The notes beneath the pieces were generated by a model that ran no database searches, was not told where the DNA came from, and saw only the letters and a program-made list of their open reading frames with translations. The translations under genes were made by a program, and so were the position numbers. A stretch of DNA of 64,000 nucleotides from Irpex lacteus. Its lineage: Eukaryota > Basidiomycota > Agaricomycetes > Polyporales > Irpicaceae. The DNA lies in the NCBI GenBank assembly GCA_001986395.2, contig MQVO02000017.1, positions 372,001 to 436,000 on the forward strand. The letters are read 5' to 3'. This document shows positions 35,854-48,105 of the stretch, piece after piece. Positions within the stretch are counted from its first letter, which is position 1. Every line of letters starts with the position of its first letter.

Positions 35854-37475
35854 TCAGTGTAACCTCCCTCGAGTCTTCTTCTCGAGCTGCCGTTGAAGTA
35901 TGTACAAGCTCTTCAAGTGGTGCTCCTGATCGCCGTACCTATTAAAAGTCAACACCGGTAGGTCTGTCCAGATGCGACCTGACAAACTGAAATTAGTACT
36001 GCAAGCGTAGGAGCGATGCAACAGACGACGCACCGTTCGGCTCCAGTGTGGCCAGATCTACTCCAACTGCTCTGCGCTCTTTCCACTCCTCGTACGCGGG
36101 CACAAGCTCGATCGTTCCGGTTGCCAGGGCAAGCACTTCAAAGAAAGGTTTCAGGGACTCTTGCAGGTAGTCGAGGGAGTGAAACAGCAGGACAAGTGCG
36201 CTGTTGGTGGGACGGGTCCTGGCGTGATTGACCAGAGCATCGAAGTCGGCAGGAAGGCCAGAGATGTATGCGTGCATGCCCACCACGCTCAGGACGGAGT
36301 CCGGCCGGTCCGTGGCTGGTGCTTCGCCGAATACGAAATGAAAGGGATGCACGCGCATGGTTGTCAGTTGCTCCGAGACGTCGAAGTCTGCAAAGCGCTC
36401 GACGTCAGTACGCTCGATGGGAAGCAAGTAGCGTCACTGATTGTGATTCTCACCGATGTACACGTAGGGATCTTCTTCGTCTCCCCACAGCATTGTCATG
36501 AACTTGATCATCCACACGCGCTCCTCGTCGCTGAGCCGGTGCAACGGGCAGTTCGGGTTCATCATCACGGCTGTCAAAGCGAGGTGGACGGAGTCTGTGC
36601 ACACTCCCAAGACCTCAATTCTCAGAGATTGTGGTCTTCGTTGACAGGTGACTGTACTGGGGGCATGTGGCAATGGGTACGTAGGAGTCTGGCCATTCCA
36701 TGTTATCATTCTTAACGCGATATAGGTGGCGGAAGAAAAGTGCCTTATGTATTTGGTAACATGGTAGAATGAGGGGAAGTGGAGATATCTGAGGTGGATA
36801 TTATTCTGCAGGAATGAGCTCGGTACGACTATAAATGGCGGTATGCCCCAGTGAGGTGTATCGAGTTTCGCAGGATTGAAACCTTCTGAGACAGGGCCGA
36901 AAATAGAGATCGAAGCAAGCTTGTCTTGAATTATTGGAAGATGGAGAAGATGAAGAAAAGACCTCCCGCTCTTGTAGTCTTGGTAAACGTATATTTTACT
37001 AATGAGCTGGTGCACCGGCGTAAGTCTCGGACACCCTCCAATGACATATCGTCTGAATATCTCGGCATCCTCGTATGAATTGACCTCCAGTGTTTTTCCT
37101 GAAAACATATGTTTCCGACACCTGTTGGCCCAGAAGAGGCAGACGAGTGAGCACTGTTTGAAATCGGTCAAGATGTCGTCCGGGCTTGGTTTTCCTCGAT
37201 TCCGTCTACAACGTATTAAATACTCGCGCCGTGAAGCGCGATTGACGTTAACATAGAATAGTATGTTATCGAAGAGCTCAGGAGGAATGCGTGCGGCCAG
37301 CGGCATCCATAACTATTTGTACGAGGAAAGTAGAAATGGTGAAGAAACGCCACGCGGCATATAGATACATTATGCTCACCTCCGGAGCCGTCAACTCGTG
37401 TGCCAAATCTTTCCCATACGTTGGCCAATAGGGCAGCTCGTCCATCTGGTCCTGTAGCTCGTATCCTTGATCCAT
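35854..37475 (-). CDS. FB6: F-box-like protein, type A with a longer last exon (477 aa predicted)
   Basis: Four exons: 37380..37475, 36454..37312, 36034..36387 and 35854..35978 (1434 bases in frame). Exon 1 is a unique short acidic N-terminus, MDQGYELQDQMDELPYW; exon 2 starts LWMPLAARIPPELFDN, with the F-box-like helix from residue 41 and DLTDFKQCSLVCLFWANRC-like sequence after it. The exon 3 acceptor is CAG|ACTTC rather than CAG|GATTC, changing G to D at the junction. The last exon reads RIWTDLPVLTFNRYGD and ends LQRQLEKKTRGRLH, several residues longer than in other type A copies and with KKKRW replaced. Both N- and C-terminal ends have therefore diverged while the core is conserved. Confidence 0.85.
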
Positions 37476-38900
37476 GATGTTCGTGTCACTGGTCAGCGCG
37501 CGGGTTGCCTATATGTGGCACGTCTATTCCTCCTCGAAAGGAGGATGTGAAGAGGGTATGTAGTGGACGGCCAATAGGATGGGAGCGAGGGAGCAGAGAG
37601 ATGTAACAGAGAGTTGCCGCGAGAAACGACGAGACGATGTGATACCTATGTATACATCGATAACGGATATGAGCCTGCGAAAGGAAGTCCGTCCACGAGT
37701 CCATCTTCATAGAATGTCCGAGAGGCACAAAGGCGTGTATAGCCTCAGAGCCTCCTATAACTAAGGCAACATTGCCGCATTAGCCGCTTTATGAGTCCTA
37801 CAGAGCCTCATATTCACCACGAACCCCGATGACTTGAGGCTATGCTGATCCATTTCCTACGAACTCGCTGTGCTCCCAATGGAGATCTACTCCTGTTCAT
37901 GCGAAGTCTGAACCCAAGTAAGGCGGGCGTTCAACATCACCGCTCGAATGTCCATCTGGAAGTGTCTATCAACAGCATGTCAGGTAGCCCTCGTACTCGG
38001 GAACACTACGATATTCTCAACGCACCGCCTTGAAAGATTGAAGATAACGATGCGGAAGTCAGGAGGCCAACCGAATTCAAGTTGGGGCAGTGGTGTACGG
38101 CGATCCATAGATGTTTCGATTGAGATCCCAGGACATGCACCGCGTAGTACGCCTATCTGCGAGGGCTATAAGGCTTGTGTAATCTGCGCTATAATCTTAG
38201 ACTTAGAGGTATCTATCAGACGAAACATTAAGACGATCTCGTACAGCTGATAAGGTATTCACATACGTATTCCGGGCGTTGTGCGTCTTGAGACGTGTTA
38301 GATAGGGGCTGTTCGGATTTTTTGTTTGCGTATTCAGGCCGAAGGGTTTGCAAGTCGATGGTTACAAGGCAGGGATGTCGAAGGATACTTGAGTCCACAA
38401 AACGAGTTGAGTGCAGTGGCGCAGAGTGGTGGCGGTGGAGACATCAAGCTGTACAATCGGTGAGCGGTCGAGCAAGCTTGATGACCAGTGTGCGAGCGAT
38501 GACAGTCAAATACGTTAAAATTGATAAGTTCATCGAAAGAGACAGGTGCGAACGTGTATTCTGTGCGATCATTTCTGACCCCCGTGATAGATCGCGTGGT
38601 TCTTGATACCATGTCGCTGAGAACGGTCGTTTGAGTGGTGAACATACTTTCTGTACGTCCACAGTCATTCTATTACAAGATCTGGTGCATTTAGTCTCCT
38701 CGGCATACCGAGTGCTCTCTGCAAGCAAGCCAAGATCAGCCGTCATGCATCATGGACGGCCAAAGGTTCGCCGCAAACGTACCTGGAACGAACCTGTCCT
38801 CTCTATTCTATTCTGTCCGCCTCCTCGTATCTTGACGTTAACGCATATTATACTGGGGGGCGATTGCATGCGTATTGAGAGGAGCCGAAAGTCGACGAAC

Positions 38901-38955
38901 GTCCTTTCCGAGCGCTCATACCGGCCACTGGTTGGGATGAACGATCGGAAAGGAC
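38901..38955. repeat. 55-bp inverted repeat, copy 6 of 9
   Basis: The arms GTCCTTTCCGAGCGCTCATA and a near-complement ending GATCGGAAAGGAC are well preserved. Confidence 0.72.
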
Positions 38956-39071
38956 TAATTGACAGCGGGCAGGGGTACAGTTGAGGTCCAGTCGCACTGA
39001 ATAGGTCGCAGTGATAGTTGCAGATAGTTGGTGTTAATACGGGCATATGGTTTGTCGTCGATACTGCGCGG

Positions 39072-39419
39072 TCAAAGCCGTATCGAGAGGGGCAACATCA
39101 ATATTTGAGGTGGGCGACTTGAGCACATTGTAAGTGAGCCACACTTCGCGAGGCATATAAGCAGTCTACCCACCTTGGTATTCCGGACCATAAGCCTCCG
39201 TCCAACATCCCTCCGTGCCAGGATCCAAGTCATGACCTTCGTGGTCGGTTCGTGATGATTCTTGCCGAAAGACCACCTTCGCCTTGTTGTCTTAATATCC
39301 TTAGAACATCGTAAGGAAGAGGCCGTTTTTGGAACAGAGGAAACCAGGTGGTAGAACAGTGCAAATGCGCACAGAGAGAGCAGTGAGCATAGAGTGACAA
39401 AGAGTAGTAAGCGTCTCAT
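39072..39419 (-). other. Exon-like segment with an N-terminal hydrophobic stretch
   Basis: From 39419 the minus strand reads MRRLLLFVTLCSLLSLCAF, a good candidate signal anchor or signal peptide of about 25 residues. The first frame stays open to 39072, but the stretch homologous to spacer 4 (DLDPGTEGCWTEAYGPEYQ, ending at a GTGGGTAGAC donor) is in another frame, so at least one intron or a frameshift lies between them. No family is recognised. It could be the 5' end of a spacer gene, now partly decayed. Confidence 0.3.
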
Positions 39420-39695
39420 TAGTAAGGGAGATAAGACCCGTACTTACCGTGATAGCGCTGACCTGTTACAGGTTCAGACTCCGCATGATCGGCGCTATCC
39501 TAATACTAGTGCGTTACTCACTCGCTTTTGCTTGATGCTACTACTTCCACAACGACGACCATCGAAACCCTCTCACTCTCAGTCGCTCTGTCCATGATAT
39601 TTCTCAGGCACTCACACAACCTCTGTTCGCCAAGATTCGGTCGCGCGCGCGCTCTTGGAGGCGAAGAACAATACAGGCCTGCTAGCTTCTTTTGA

Positions 39696-39747
39696 TCCCT
39701 CCTGATCGTTTCCGTCGACGAGAGCCGGCGTGGACGATGAGGAGAGA
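39696..39747. repeat. 52-bp palindrome, copy 7 of 10
   Basis: It starts TCCCTCCTGATCGTTTCCGT and ends GACGATGAGGAGAGA. It is closest to the copy at 26782. Confidence 0.65.
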
Positions 39748-40492
39748 TGGAAGGATCACTCGACGTGGGGTGGCCATGTTTCCGTAAGGCTGGAAAAAGG
39801 TGCGTGGGTTGCGTTTTACCTGGGAGGAACCAACTCACCGTGGTCCTCGTAGCTCGCAAGAATAGGGCATGTCAGCTCTTAGATTGGGTATTATTGAACG
39901 TTTGAACCCCCGCCGGTCAGCTAGTACACGCGCAAGGTATCAAACCTTCAAGCTTCGACAGTCATTTAGGGAGATGATTAGGGCTCTTCGCCTCATTCGG
40001 ATCGGCGACGTGATCGACTCGTGCCAGTCGACAGCTTGTACGTGAGTGTCCTCATGGAGAGGCTGGTTGCGAGGTACTGAAGCCTGGCTCTGGTGGAGTA
40101 GACGGTGGTTGGGCTCATAAGGCCAGGTTGTCGGGGAGATGTGGATGGCGAACGCAGCTTAGCACGGAGGATATGACAGAGGCACCGTGGTACGTTCGTT
40201 CTATTCAATGCAGGCACTCACGTTCAGTGGGTTTAGTAGTGTCAGTGACTACGGACGACCTCAGGATTGTCATCGATCCAGCCAGCCCATCCCCCCTCTC
40301 GCCAACATTGCACCTTGAACCTCAGTCCTGATCCTGTCCGCATGCGCCTCTACTTCTCCTCGTCGAAGTTGTCTGAAAGGTGTTGCTGTGAATTTATAAC
40401 GACTTGCTTAACAGACCTTCTTAGACCTAAATTGAAGTGCTGTTATCGCTACTCGATGACTGCAAGCACGCGTGTCACTGGCGCCTGTAAAA

Positions 40493-40508
40493 TTGCCTTA
40501 TGAGGCAA
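40493..40508. repeat. 16-bp palindrome TTGCCTTATGAGGCAA
   Basis: Fourth copy of the B-type word, in the same position relative to the palindrome at 39696. Confidence 0.6.
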
Positions 40509-41797
40509 TCATCATACTACTACGTCCAGGTTCGTGTTGTCGGCTTCTCCTGCATCCTGCTCTGTATTCATCCCTCTACCTCCACACATCGTGCTTAAGT
40601 CTCTCTGTGCTTTGTTCTCTAGGTCTCTCTGCTGCCGTCGTCCACCGATCCTGCTATATCAATCGTACGGTTACCTATTGTACGCCCTCACGCACATAAA
40701 CTGTCGTCTAAGATCTACCGTCGCCACGTTGATTGGTCGAACTCGAAATCTCTCGATGCTCGACCTCTTCTATGGAAGAGCCTCTCAGTCAGCGTACTAT
40801 CGAAGACGGTAGCGTGGGATGATGACGAGAAGTGGTCTCGACGCACAGATTTTCTATGCTTGATCTTCCATGTCATTCAGACAACTAGGCCACGCGTCCA
40901 TCTCCAAGCTCGCGCAGACCAAACTCGCGGCCGATACTACGGCATTCAGTGGTTATTTGTGTTTTGCGTGTCGGAGGCACGACAACTGGGCTCAGGGAGA
41001 CAAGACGGGAACGTTTAAGTACTGTACAAAATCGTTCATGAGAAGGTTAGGTACGATTTGCTCCCTCCTGTGCGTTCTCTTCGCTTTACTATTATCAACG
41101 AACGTCAGTTTTAAATCGACGAGTCTCGGAGTAAACCCAGTAACACACCAGACCGAGACGCGAGATCCGCAGGTTCATTTGTACATGCAATGTGTGAGCA
41201 ACCGATAGGACCGTCACCATTACCGAGCCTCAGGCCAGACCAAGGGTTTCAAGTTGGCCATAGGTTGTGTCGCACCACTCGTCTGCCCTCAAGCGGAGGA
41301 CGATGCTTGAGCAATGTCCTTCGGTGACGTTCACCGAAACCAGGTGCTGACAGGTTGCGCGCGACCTCCGACCGCGATGAGTGGGGTGCAGCTGCCTACG
41401 TATACATCTACTGATCATGTAGCTACAGCTCGTCGGCGCTGATTGTGCCAACGATAGATGCAATATATACGTTTAGTAAGAACAAGGTTCGATTGGGGGT
41501 AGAAATGAGTGATATACGAAGAAATCAAAACAAGCATGTCACTGGAAGGACTAATATATGTCCGTCTCCCAGCTACGCAAAGCCAATGCCCTTGTATATG
41601 TGTGCGTGTGTTGGGTGTTGCTGCTCGTGCTATCGTGACTGGGAAGCAGCGGTATCGAATATTTAGCTGCGCATGTGATGAGGGTCGATAGTGCGCACAA
41701 TGACCGCAAGTCGATGGACTGGAGGTACGACCGGCGTATTGTGCACATGGGACGCATCCATTAGATATGACCGCATACATCGGGTGGCTGCACGCGC

Positions 41798-43396
41798 TCA
41801 ACGTCTCTTCCCCAACTCTTGTCGGATGATGTCTTCGCCCCAAAGCACGCCAGACCAGATGCGACCTTCAATTCGTCAATGAAAACGGAAGTTATTACGA
41901 GCTTAAGAACGATGCAAAAGGCTACGCACCGCTGGGCTCCATCGTGACCAGATCTACGCTGACTGCTTTACACCTCTCTTGCTTGTAGGCGAGCACAAGC
42001 TCGACATTTCCAGGTGCCATGGCAGCTCGAAGAACTTCAACGAAAGGTTTCAAGGACTCTTGCAGACTGTAGAGGGAGTTAAACAGCAGGACAACTTGAA
42101 GGGCTCGGATGGTGGGATGGGTCCTGAGGTAATCGACTAGAGCATCGAAGTTGACAGGAAGCATGTTGCCAATGGATGCGTGAATGCCCACCACACTCAG
42201 AGCGGAGGCCGACCGATCCGTGAGTGGGGCTCTCTCGAATACAAAATGGAAGAAGCCCGCACGCAGATCAGTTGTTGCTTGCTCCGAGACGTCGAATTCT
42301 GCAAGAGCACTGGACGTCAGTATACCGCGATGGGAAGCGAATAATGTCACTGATTGGGTCCCTTACCGATACAGATGTAGCTATGATCATTTGGTTTGTG
42401 TGTATCACCACACAGTGTCATGAATTTTATCATCCACACACGTTCCTCGTCGCTGAGTCGGTGCAATGGGCAATTCGAGTTCAGCATCAAGGCTGTCAAA
42501 GCGAGGTGGACAGGGTTGGTGCAGACTCCATTGACCCTAACACACAGATAGTGTGGTCTGCGTTGACAGATGAGTGTACTTGAGGCATGCGGGAGCGATA
42601 GATCCGTCTGCCCATCCCATGTTATGTTCTCGAACACAACAAAGGTGGCGCAAGTAAAGTGTCTGATGCATTTGGTAACATGGTAGAATGAAGGAAGATG
42701 GACATTCGTGATGTAAATGCCGCACTGCAGGAATGTGTTCAATACCAGTGTAGATGGCGGTATGCCCCAGTGTGGTGTATTGAGCTCCGCAGGATTCAAG
42801 CCTTCTGGAACAGGGCCGACAATAGAGATCGAAGCAAGCTTGTCTTGGATTGCTGGAAGATATAGAAGATGAATGAAAGACCTTCGGCTCTCGTAGTATT
42901 GGCGAACCCGTATTTCACTGATGAGCCGGTGCACAGGCGTAAGTCTCGGACATCCTCCAACGACGTATCGTCTGAATATCTTGGCGTCCTCGTAAGACGT
43001 GATCCACAGCTTTCTTTTCGAAAACATATGCTCCCAACACCTGTTGGCCCAGAAGAGACAGACGAGTGAGCATTGTTTCAGGTCAGTCAAGATGTCGTTT
43101 GTGCTTGGTTTTCCTTGATTCCGTGCAAGATTTCTGCCGTCATTCCGGCGATAATCTTCACGTTGTGAGACACGATCTACGTTAACGTAGAACAATATGT
43201 TCTCGAAGAGCTCGGGGGGAATGCGTGCAGCGAGCGATCTGACTGCCTACAGATACAAGTAGTAAGACCCGTTAGTGAGTACAACATCTCTGCATTATTT
43301 CGTGCTCACCTCGCCTTCCGTCGCCTGTGATTCCGCAACATTCGGACTCGAATATGAGCCAGTATTAGGACGCTTCCTTATGTGATATGAAGACAT
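41798..43396 (-). CDS. FB7: F-box-like protein, type B (467 aa predicted)
   Basis: Four exons: 43310..43396, 42367..43246, 41930..42298 and 41798..41865 (1404 bases in frame). Exon 1 is homologous to that of FB2, but the usual ATG has become GTG. The next in-frame ATG, equivalent to the second Met of FB2, gives MSSYHIRKRPNTGSYSS, and that frame is open to the donor, so translation can still start. The F-box-like helix IPPELFENILFYV starts at about residue 38. The donor after exon 2 is GTAAGG, and the exon 3 acceptor is CAG|AATTC. The last exon is the shortest of all, RIWSGVLWGEDIIRQELGKRR. The loss of the first ATG shortens the N-terminus by eight residues. Confidence 0.82.
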
Positions 43397-43510
43397 TGGC
43401 TGAGAATTCGGTAGATACACAGTGGGGGAAGGGAGAACAGATAGGCTAAGTTGCGAGAAGTTAGGAAGAGGGAGCGCAATAGAAACGCTTACAAGATCGA
43501 TGGACCTGTG

Positions 43511-43548
43511 GTATATGTATTCGAATGCTCCGTTATGAGCGTGAGCAA
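43511..43548 (-). promoter_or_regulatory. FB7 core promoter element
   Basis: The TATA-like ACATATACCAC lies about 115 bases upstream of the ATG used here, preceded by CTCACGCTCATAACGGAGC, a slightly changed form of the shared element. Confidence 0.5.
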
Positions 43549-45021
43549 GTGATGACTTCTACAGGGACGCACAGCATTGAAGAAGCATGATGCCAGCACA
43601 GCTGTCATCTTAGTGGCCGGGGCTATGCCATGCCAGCCGTGCCTTGCGCATCGTCAACATGTTCCACTCACCAGCAAAGCGAAAGGTCATAAGCATGCTT
43701 AAAGCATCTGCATACACTCACTGCATGCTAGACACCATATTCTCGCCCTCCCAAACGTAGAGAATGCCCGTAGACGTACGAACGGTCTGCTGGGAAGCTG
43801 TCATCATGATAGACGGGCGTCCGAGCTCATCGCGTCGATTGCCATCTGGAAGTGTACATCAAAGCGTGTCAGATAGCTGTGGTACTCGGGGGCGTTCGAG
43901 TGAATACGACGTACCGCGTTCACTGAATGGAGGCATCTCGAAGTCAGAAGGCTGAGAAACCTCGCGCAGTCGTGTACTGCAACGCACTGCTTGAACTTGT
44001 GCTTACCAGACACGACTCCTGCACATATATGCTCATCTAGGGCTCGCAAACTATCATATGAGTTCGATGCACACGGCTGCGTGAAAGGGAAGTCGTGTGA
44101 TCGCGTACCTCTCCAAATACACCCACAACAGATTTACGGATCTGTAAACTGTTGCACCGCCGCATAAGTTGGTGGTTCGCGATTCGCGAACTCCGGGAGG
44201 GAATGGCTGCGACGAGTGGGCATTGATGAGTGCTTGATTTTATCATGTATGTTCCCGCTACCAGCGTCTAAGCTGGGAGAAGGGTCTTAGGGTTGAAGGG
44301 GGCAGCATTGTCCAACGCTCAACTGGCGGTGTTCCTGCAAAATCATGTGATCGTGGTAACCTCCTTCCTTTTGCTGCTCTGCTGTGCGCTCCTCACCAGC
44401 TTGGTACAGTCGACAGCCACTTTACAGCTCACGAGTGCTGGGAAAGGGCTCAGAATCTAAATTTACGTAGTTCCATTTACATACATTACCGTGACAATTC
44501 GCACAGAGCTGCTGGCCGGAGCGCCGCTGGCGCGAAGGCCTGCAGAGATGTGCTTTGCCTCAGGCTGTGGTTGCAGATCAACTGGTAGATTTCGTGTACA
44601 ATGCATTCACAGCGTATGGTCGCGAAGGCATCCTGGTAGCGGGTCTAGCTGCGTACGCAGCGTTAGTTACTTATACAGTGTAATGGAGTAGTATGGTGGC
44701 ACATAATCATGTGCCTTGACAGAGCCCTGATCCCCAGTCGGACATATGAGCTTCAAGGACCCATTACGAGAATCTACCCTGAGAGCTGGCTGCGTTTCGC
44801 TGTCCAGTCCTCGTATCGAGCCTTGGCAGATATAGATTTGCTGCCAAACAGTACACGTTTAGTCGATACAAAGGGACGGACACTGACAAACGCGCCTTTC
44901 GTCCTTGATAGCATCTCGAACCTGATGTAACGACAGTAATTACGGGCCAACCCCTAAAAACAGCTTTCAAGAAGCGGGTCGGACATCCAGAGGCATCTGA
45001 GAGTGGTCTAACTCCATGCAT

Positions 45022-45076
45022 GTCCTTTTCGAGCACTGACGCCAACCAAAGGTTGGGAGGAATGATCGGGAAGGAC
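45022..45076. repeat. 55-bp inverted repeat, copy 7 of 9
   Basis: The arms GTCCTTTTCGAGCACTGACG and a near-complement ending AATGATCGGGAAGGAC surround an AAA loop. The pairing A-T at the position that covaries in copy 4 is kept. Confidence 0.7.
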
Positions 45077-45890
45077 GTGACAGACACAACGCAAAGGATT
45101 GTTTCGAGGGTGAATCGATGCAACGACGTCGGTTTCTGTTGTCGAGAGTCACTATTTATACGGTTTTGAGGAGGAGTAAGCAACTGGATGACGATTTAAG
45201 AGCTGCACTGGCAAATATCGCTCACATCCTCTGACGTCTGAGGAAGTAGGGGCTTGTAAAGCAAGATCCAACTAATGAACTATTAGCGTACCGTAGAGCA
45301 CACAGTTCGATGTGCCATCTTCTGAAGCACCTGTGCATGCCACCCAGTCCACGCGTTGCCTCCTAGTCCAGCAGGAATCAGCTCCCCGTCGTTGGATGTC
45401 CCAGCAGATCTTCATGGCTTGCGGGCAAAGTCCGTTGTCTCCTGCTTGCTTCCTCGGCGATCATTGGCTCGCGTAAATCTGGGTTTCTCGGTGTTAATGA
45501 TCATTGTTATGCCCTGGATATCGAGTGCTGTAAAGCATCGGTTTGAATTGAGAGAGTGCGCGGTTCGACAAGGGCAGCAGATGAAAGTCGGTGTAAAGAG
45601 TCGATCATCATCAAGCGCCTCTTCGATAAGCTATGGTAATTGACGATGGGTAAGAAAGCGCTTACCATGGTAACAGTCGTTTGTTACATGGATCCAGACT
45701 CCGCAATAAAAGCGCTAATGAACTGCTTACTCGTCTGTTAACACATCACTCTCAAGGACCATCACCATCGTCGAATCCTTTACAACTAAATTCACCATCT
45801 TCGTGCGACAACCCATCCTCGTTTTGGAGATCTGGCAGCACACGCTCTCTCTGAAGTCAGGAACAAGGCACGCCCGCTGACGTCTTTCCG

Positions 45891-45942
45891 TCCGTCCTCA
45901 TCGTTCCTGTCGACAGTCGTCAGCGTGGACGATGAGGAGGGA
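45891..45942. repeat. 52-bp palindrome, copy 8 of 10
   Basis: It starts TCCGTCCTCATCGTTCCTGT, has centre GACAGTCGTC and ends GATGAGGAGGGA. The plus frame reads LSTVVSVDDEEGW. Confidence 0.7.
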
Positions 45943-48105
45943 TGGAAAGATGGTTCGACTGAGACGCTACAATAATGGAAGGAAGGAGGTTCCAGGCTAA
46001 GATACAAAGGGGCCCGATGTTCATCGGACGTTGCGACGTTATGGGAGCAGGTGGTTTGGAGGTGCGTTGATCGCGTTTTCTCTGTCTGCAAATAAACGAC
46101 TCTCACATTGGCCCCTGTAGCCTGCAAGCGTAGGATACGCTTTATTCTAGGCTCAAGGGCATTGCTCTTGGACCTTGTTCTGCTGGCAAACACTATCTTG
46201 GGGACATCAAGCCGCACCTTTCGTTGGCTCGGCGTCGCCGTCGACTCCCATCTTGCGGTGTTTTATTTTCCGAGGGCCTTATGGGAAGCCGTGGCTGAGG
46301 GACAGCACGATGGTCATACAGGTCAGTATCGATGGAGGTATGGCTAGGAATGGAACCTGTCGGGAGAGGAGATGAGTATGGGAGAAGCGGCTGAGGACAA
46401 GGATATGCCCGAGGTACGTATGTTCTCCTCCAAGACAGGTCCCACCCGCTCTCAGTGGTGTTCTCAGTGATAATTCCGCTTCAACCCTATCATCGATTCT
46501 TCCCAGATCCTCTCGCCTGGCATGCTATCTCTTTGTCTCACTTATGCTTGTTTAAATATCTTGGCTCGAGTCTCTCAGAAGATCCTCTGGCACCAATCTA
46601 CACTTACCTGCGTTTCGGTCTCTCCAATATCGCGTATATCTCGGCCCGTCGACTCACCCCATTCACGAAGCTCTCGCCTGTGGCCTATGTGCTTATCCGA
46701 TATGATCAACGTTCAGCGTGTCACGCACGCTCTTTAGAGTCGGTCTTTCGGTCTCTGATTCTGCTGCACGGGCTCTTGGCCTGAATCGCTGTGATGTGGA
46801 TCGCCTACCGATCACCGCTCGATCGTGCTGATCGTAGAGCCACTTACGCCCTCACGCGCACGCGCTCCCACTGCCTGAGATTCATCGGGAAGGTCGCGAT
46901 GCTCGTAGATCTATGCCAAAGGCCCGCAACGCTTGATCTTTATTTGCCAGTGGCGACACCACGCTCGAACAGCTTACCGGTTTGATGACCGTATGCAGGA
47001 CGGGAGCGGGGTACGCATCTGGTATGTACGCTCGTGCTTCTTGCTTGTCTATGCTGATTGAGAGAGCCTAGCCAGCTTGAGGCACACGGCTTTGACCAGT
47101 CAACGTCTCACAGGTCGAGCTTCAAGCGAGTGTTGTGGTCCCTCTTGATGGTATAGACAATGCGCCGTGGCTATGGAACGAGCCAGCAGCACCAGGATGT
47201 CGGACACGTTGCATTGTTTTTTAATAGAATGCCAGGTACATATCACATTCCTGCTCTCCGTGCTGCATTCATGGTCCTGGACTCACAAGTCGACGCATAA
47301 TAGACTAGGCCCTCTGCCAGTGAGGTGATGCGCGTAGGATGTGGGATTATGGCACGGGCCTCGTTAAAATAGGTTAGTTGCGCATAACAGTCTTTTCCCA
47401 CAGCGGCTAGCCCTGTCACAAACCGTGATACCTAGATTGATAGCGAAGCCGGTAAGAAGAATTTGTCGCAAGCCTCTCACGAGTTCCTCGGACTCGCTCC
47501 CTGAGGCTATGGACCCTTCCGGCCATCGCTACGTCTCCTGCAGATACTTTTATATCGTGTGACGTCACTCTAGATCGGCGTTGTCGTACGTGCAATGCAG
47601 ATGTGACCCCATGGAATATACGTACATGATCTACACTCCTGCACTCGACGGTTGTCATGCAGTTATAAATTGAGGGACAATTAGATTCGGATGGCGTGAG
47701 ATTGGCAGGTCACAATAATGTACTCATTTGGCTAGAGGAGGCTTTGTGGGTGGGAAAGAAGCGTATACGAGGGTGTGATCCCATTGCGAAGGAGTTGAAT
47801 GTATATATGCTCCTGCGCTGTTACCTACGTAGTATTGCAACGTTATCGTGTGTGATGTCGGAGGGCGCAGTCATGCCATGAAATAGCTCTGGATGTACTT
47901 GGCCTTGCTCGTGTAGCCCGCAACAGTGATGCATAGCGAGTTTGAAATCTAGATACTCAGCTGCAGATCGACGGTGTGTCCGTAGTGCGTAGCGACTAGC
48001 TGAAGTGGCCCGATTTACGATAGATGTTGCATGCTGTGTGAGGGGGTATAACTGTTAACTGTATGTTGGCGGTGATGGCTGATTGAGATAGAGACGCACG
48101 TGTGT

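Larger units (their letters stand above)
37476..41797. other. Spacer 6 (B-type), between FB6 and FB7
   Basis: The FB6 promoter region has a TATACATCG word near 37648 but lacks the shared upstream element. The minus-strand exon-like block is near 37950. Around 39300-39419 the minus strand begins an open frame with a strongly hydrophobic MRRLLLFVTLCSLLSLC segment, then DLDPGTEGCWTEAYGP near 39190-39240 before a GTGGGT donor; this resembles the DWDPGTQGWYE piece of spacer 4. The 55-bp inverted repeat is at 38901, the palindrome at 39696 and the 16-bp palindrome at 40493. The B-type block and 3' flank follow to 41797. Confidence 0.6.
43397..48105. other. Spacer 7 (A-type), between FB7 and FB8
   Basis: The minus strand carries VHFQMAIDAMSSDAR near 43815-43860, then a stretch reading STGILYVWEGENMVSS near 43730-43775, similar to spacer 2. 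The 55-bp inverted repeat is at 45022 and the palindrome at 45891. From about 46030 to 47250 the sequence is nearly identical to 61150-62350 in spacer 9. The plus-strand exon-like block (46136-46347) follows a GTGCGT...CTGTAG intron, but the frame before the intron has stop codons. A GATATAAAAG TATA-like word on the minus strand lies near 47550. The 3' flank near 47700-47880 keeps an open plus frame reading LNVYMLLRCYLRSIATLSC. Confidence 0.6.
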
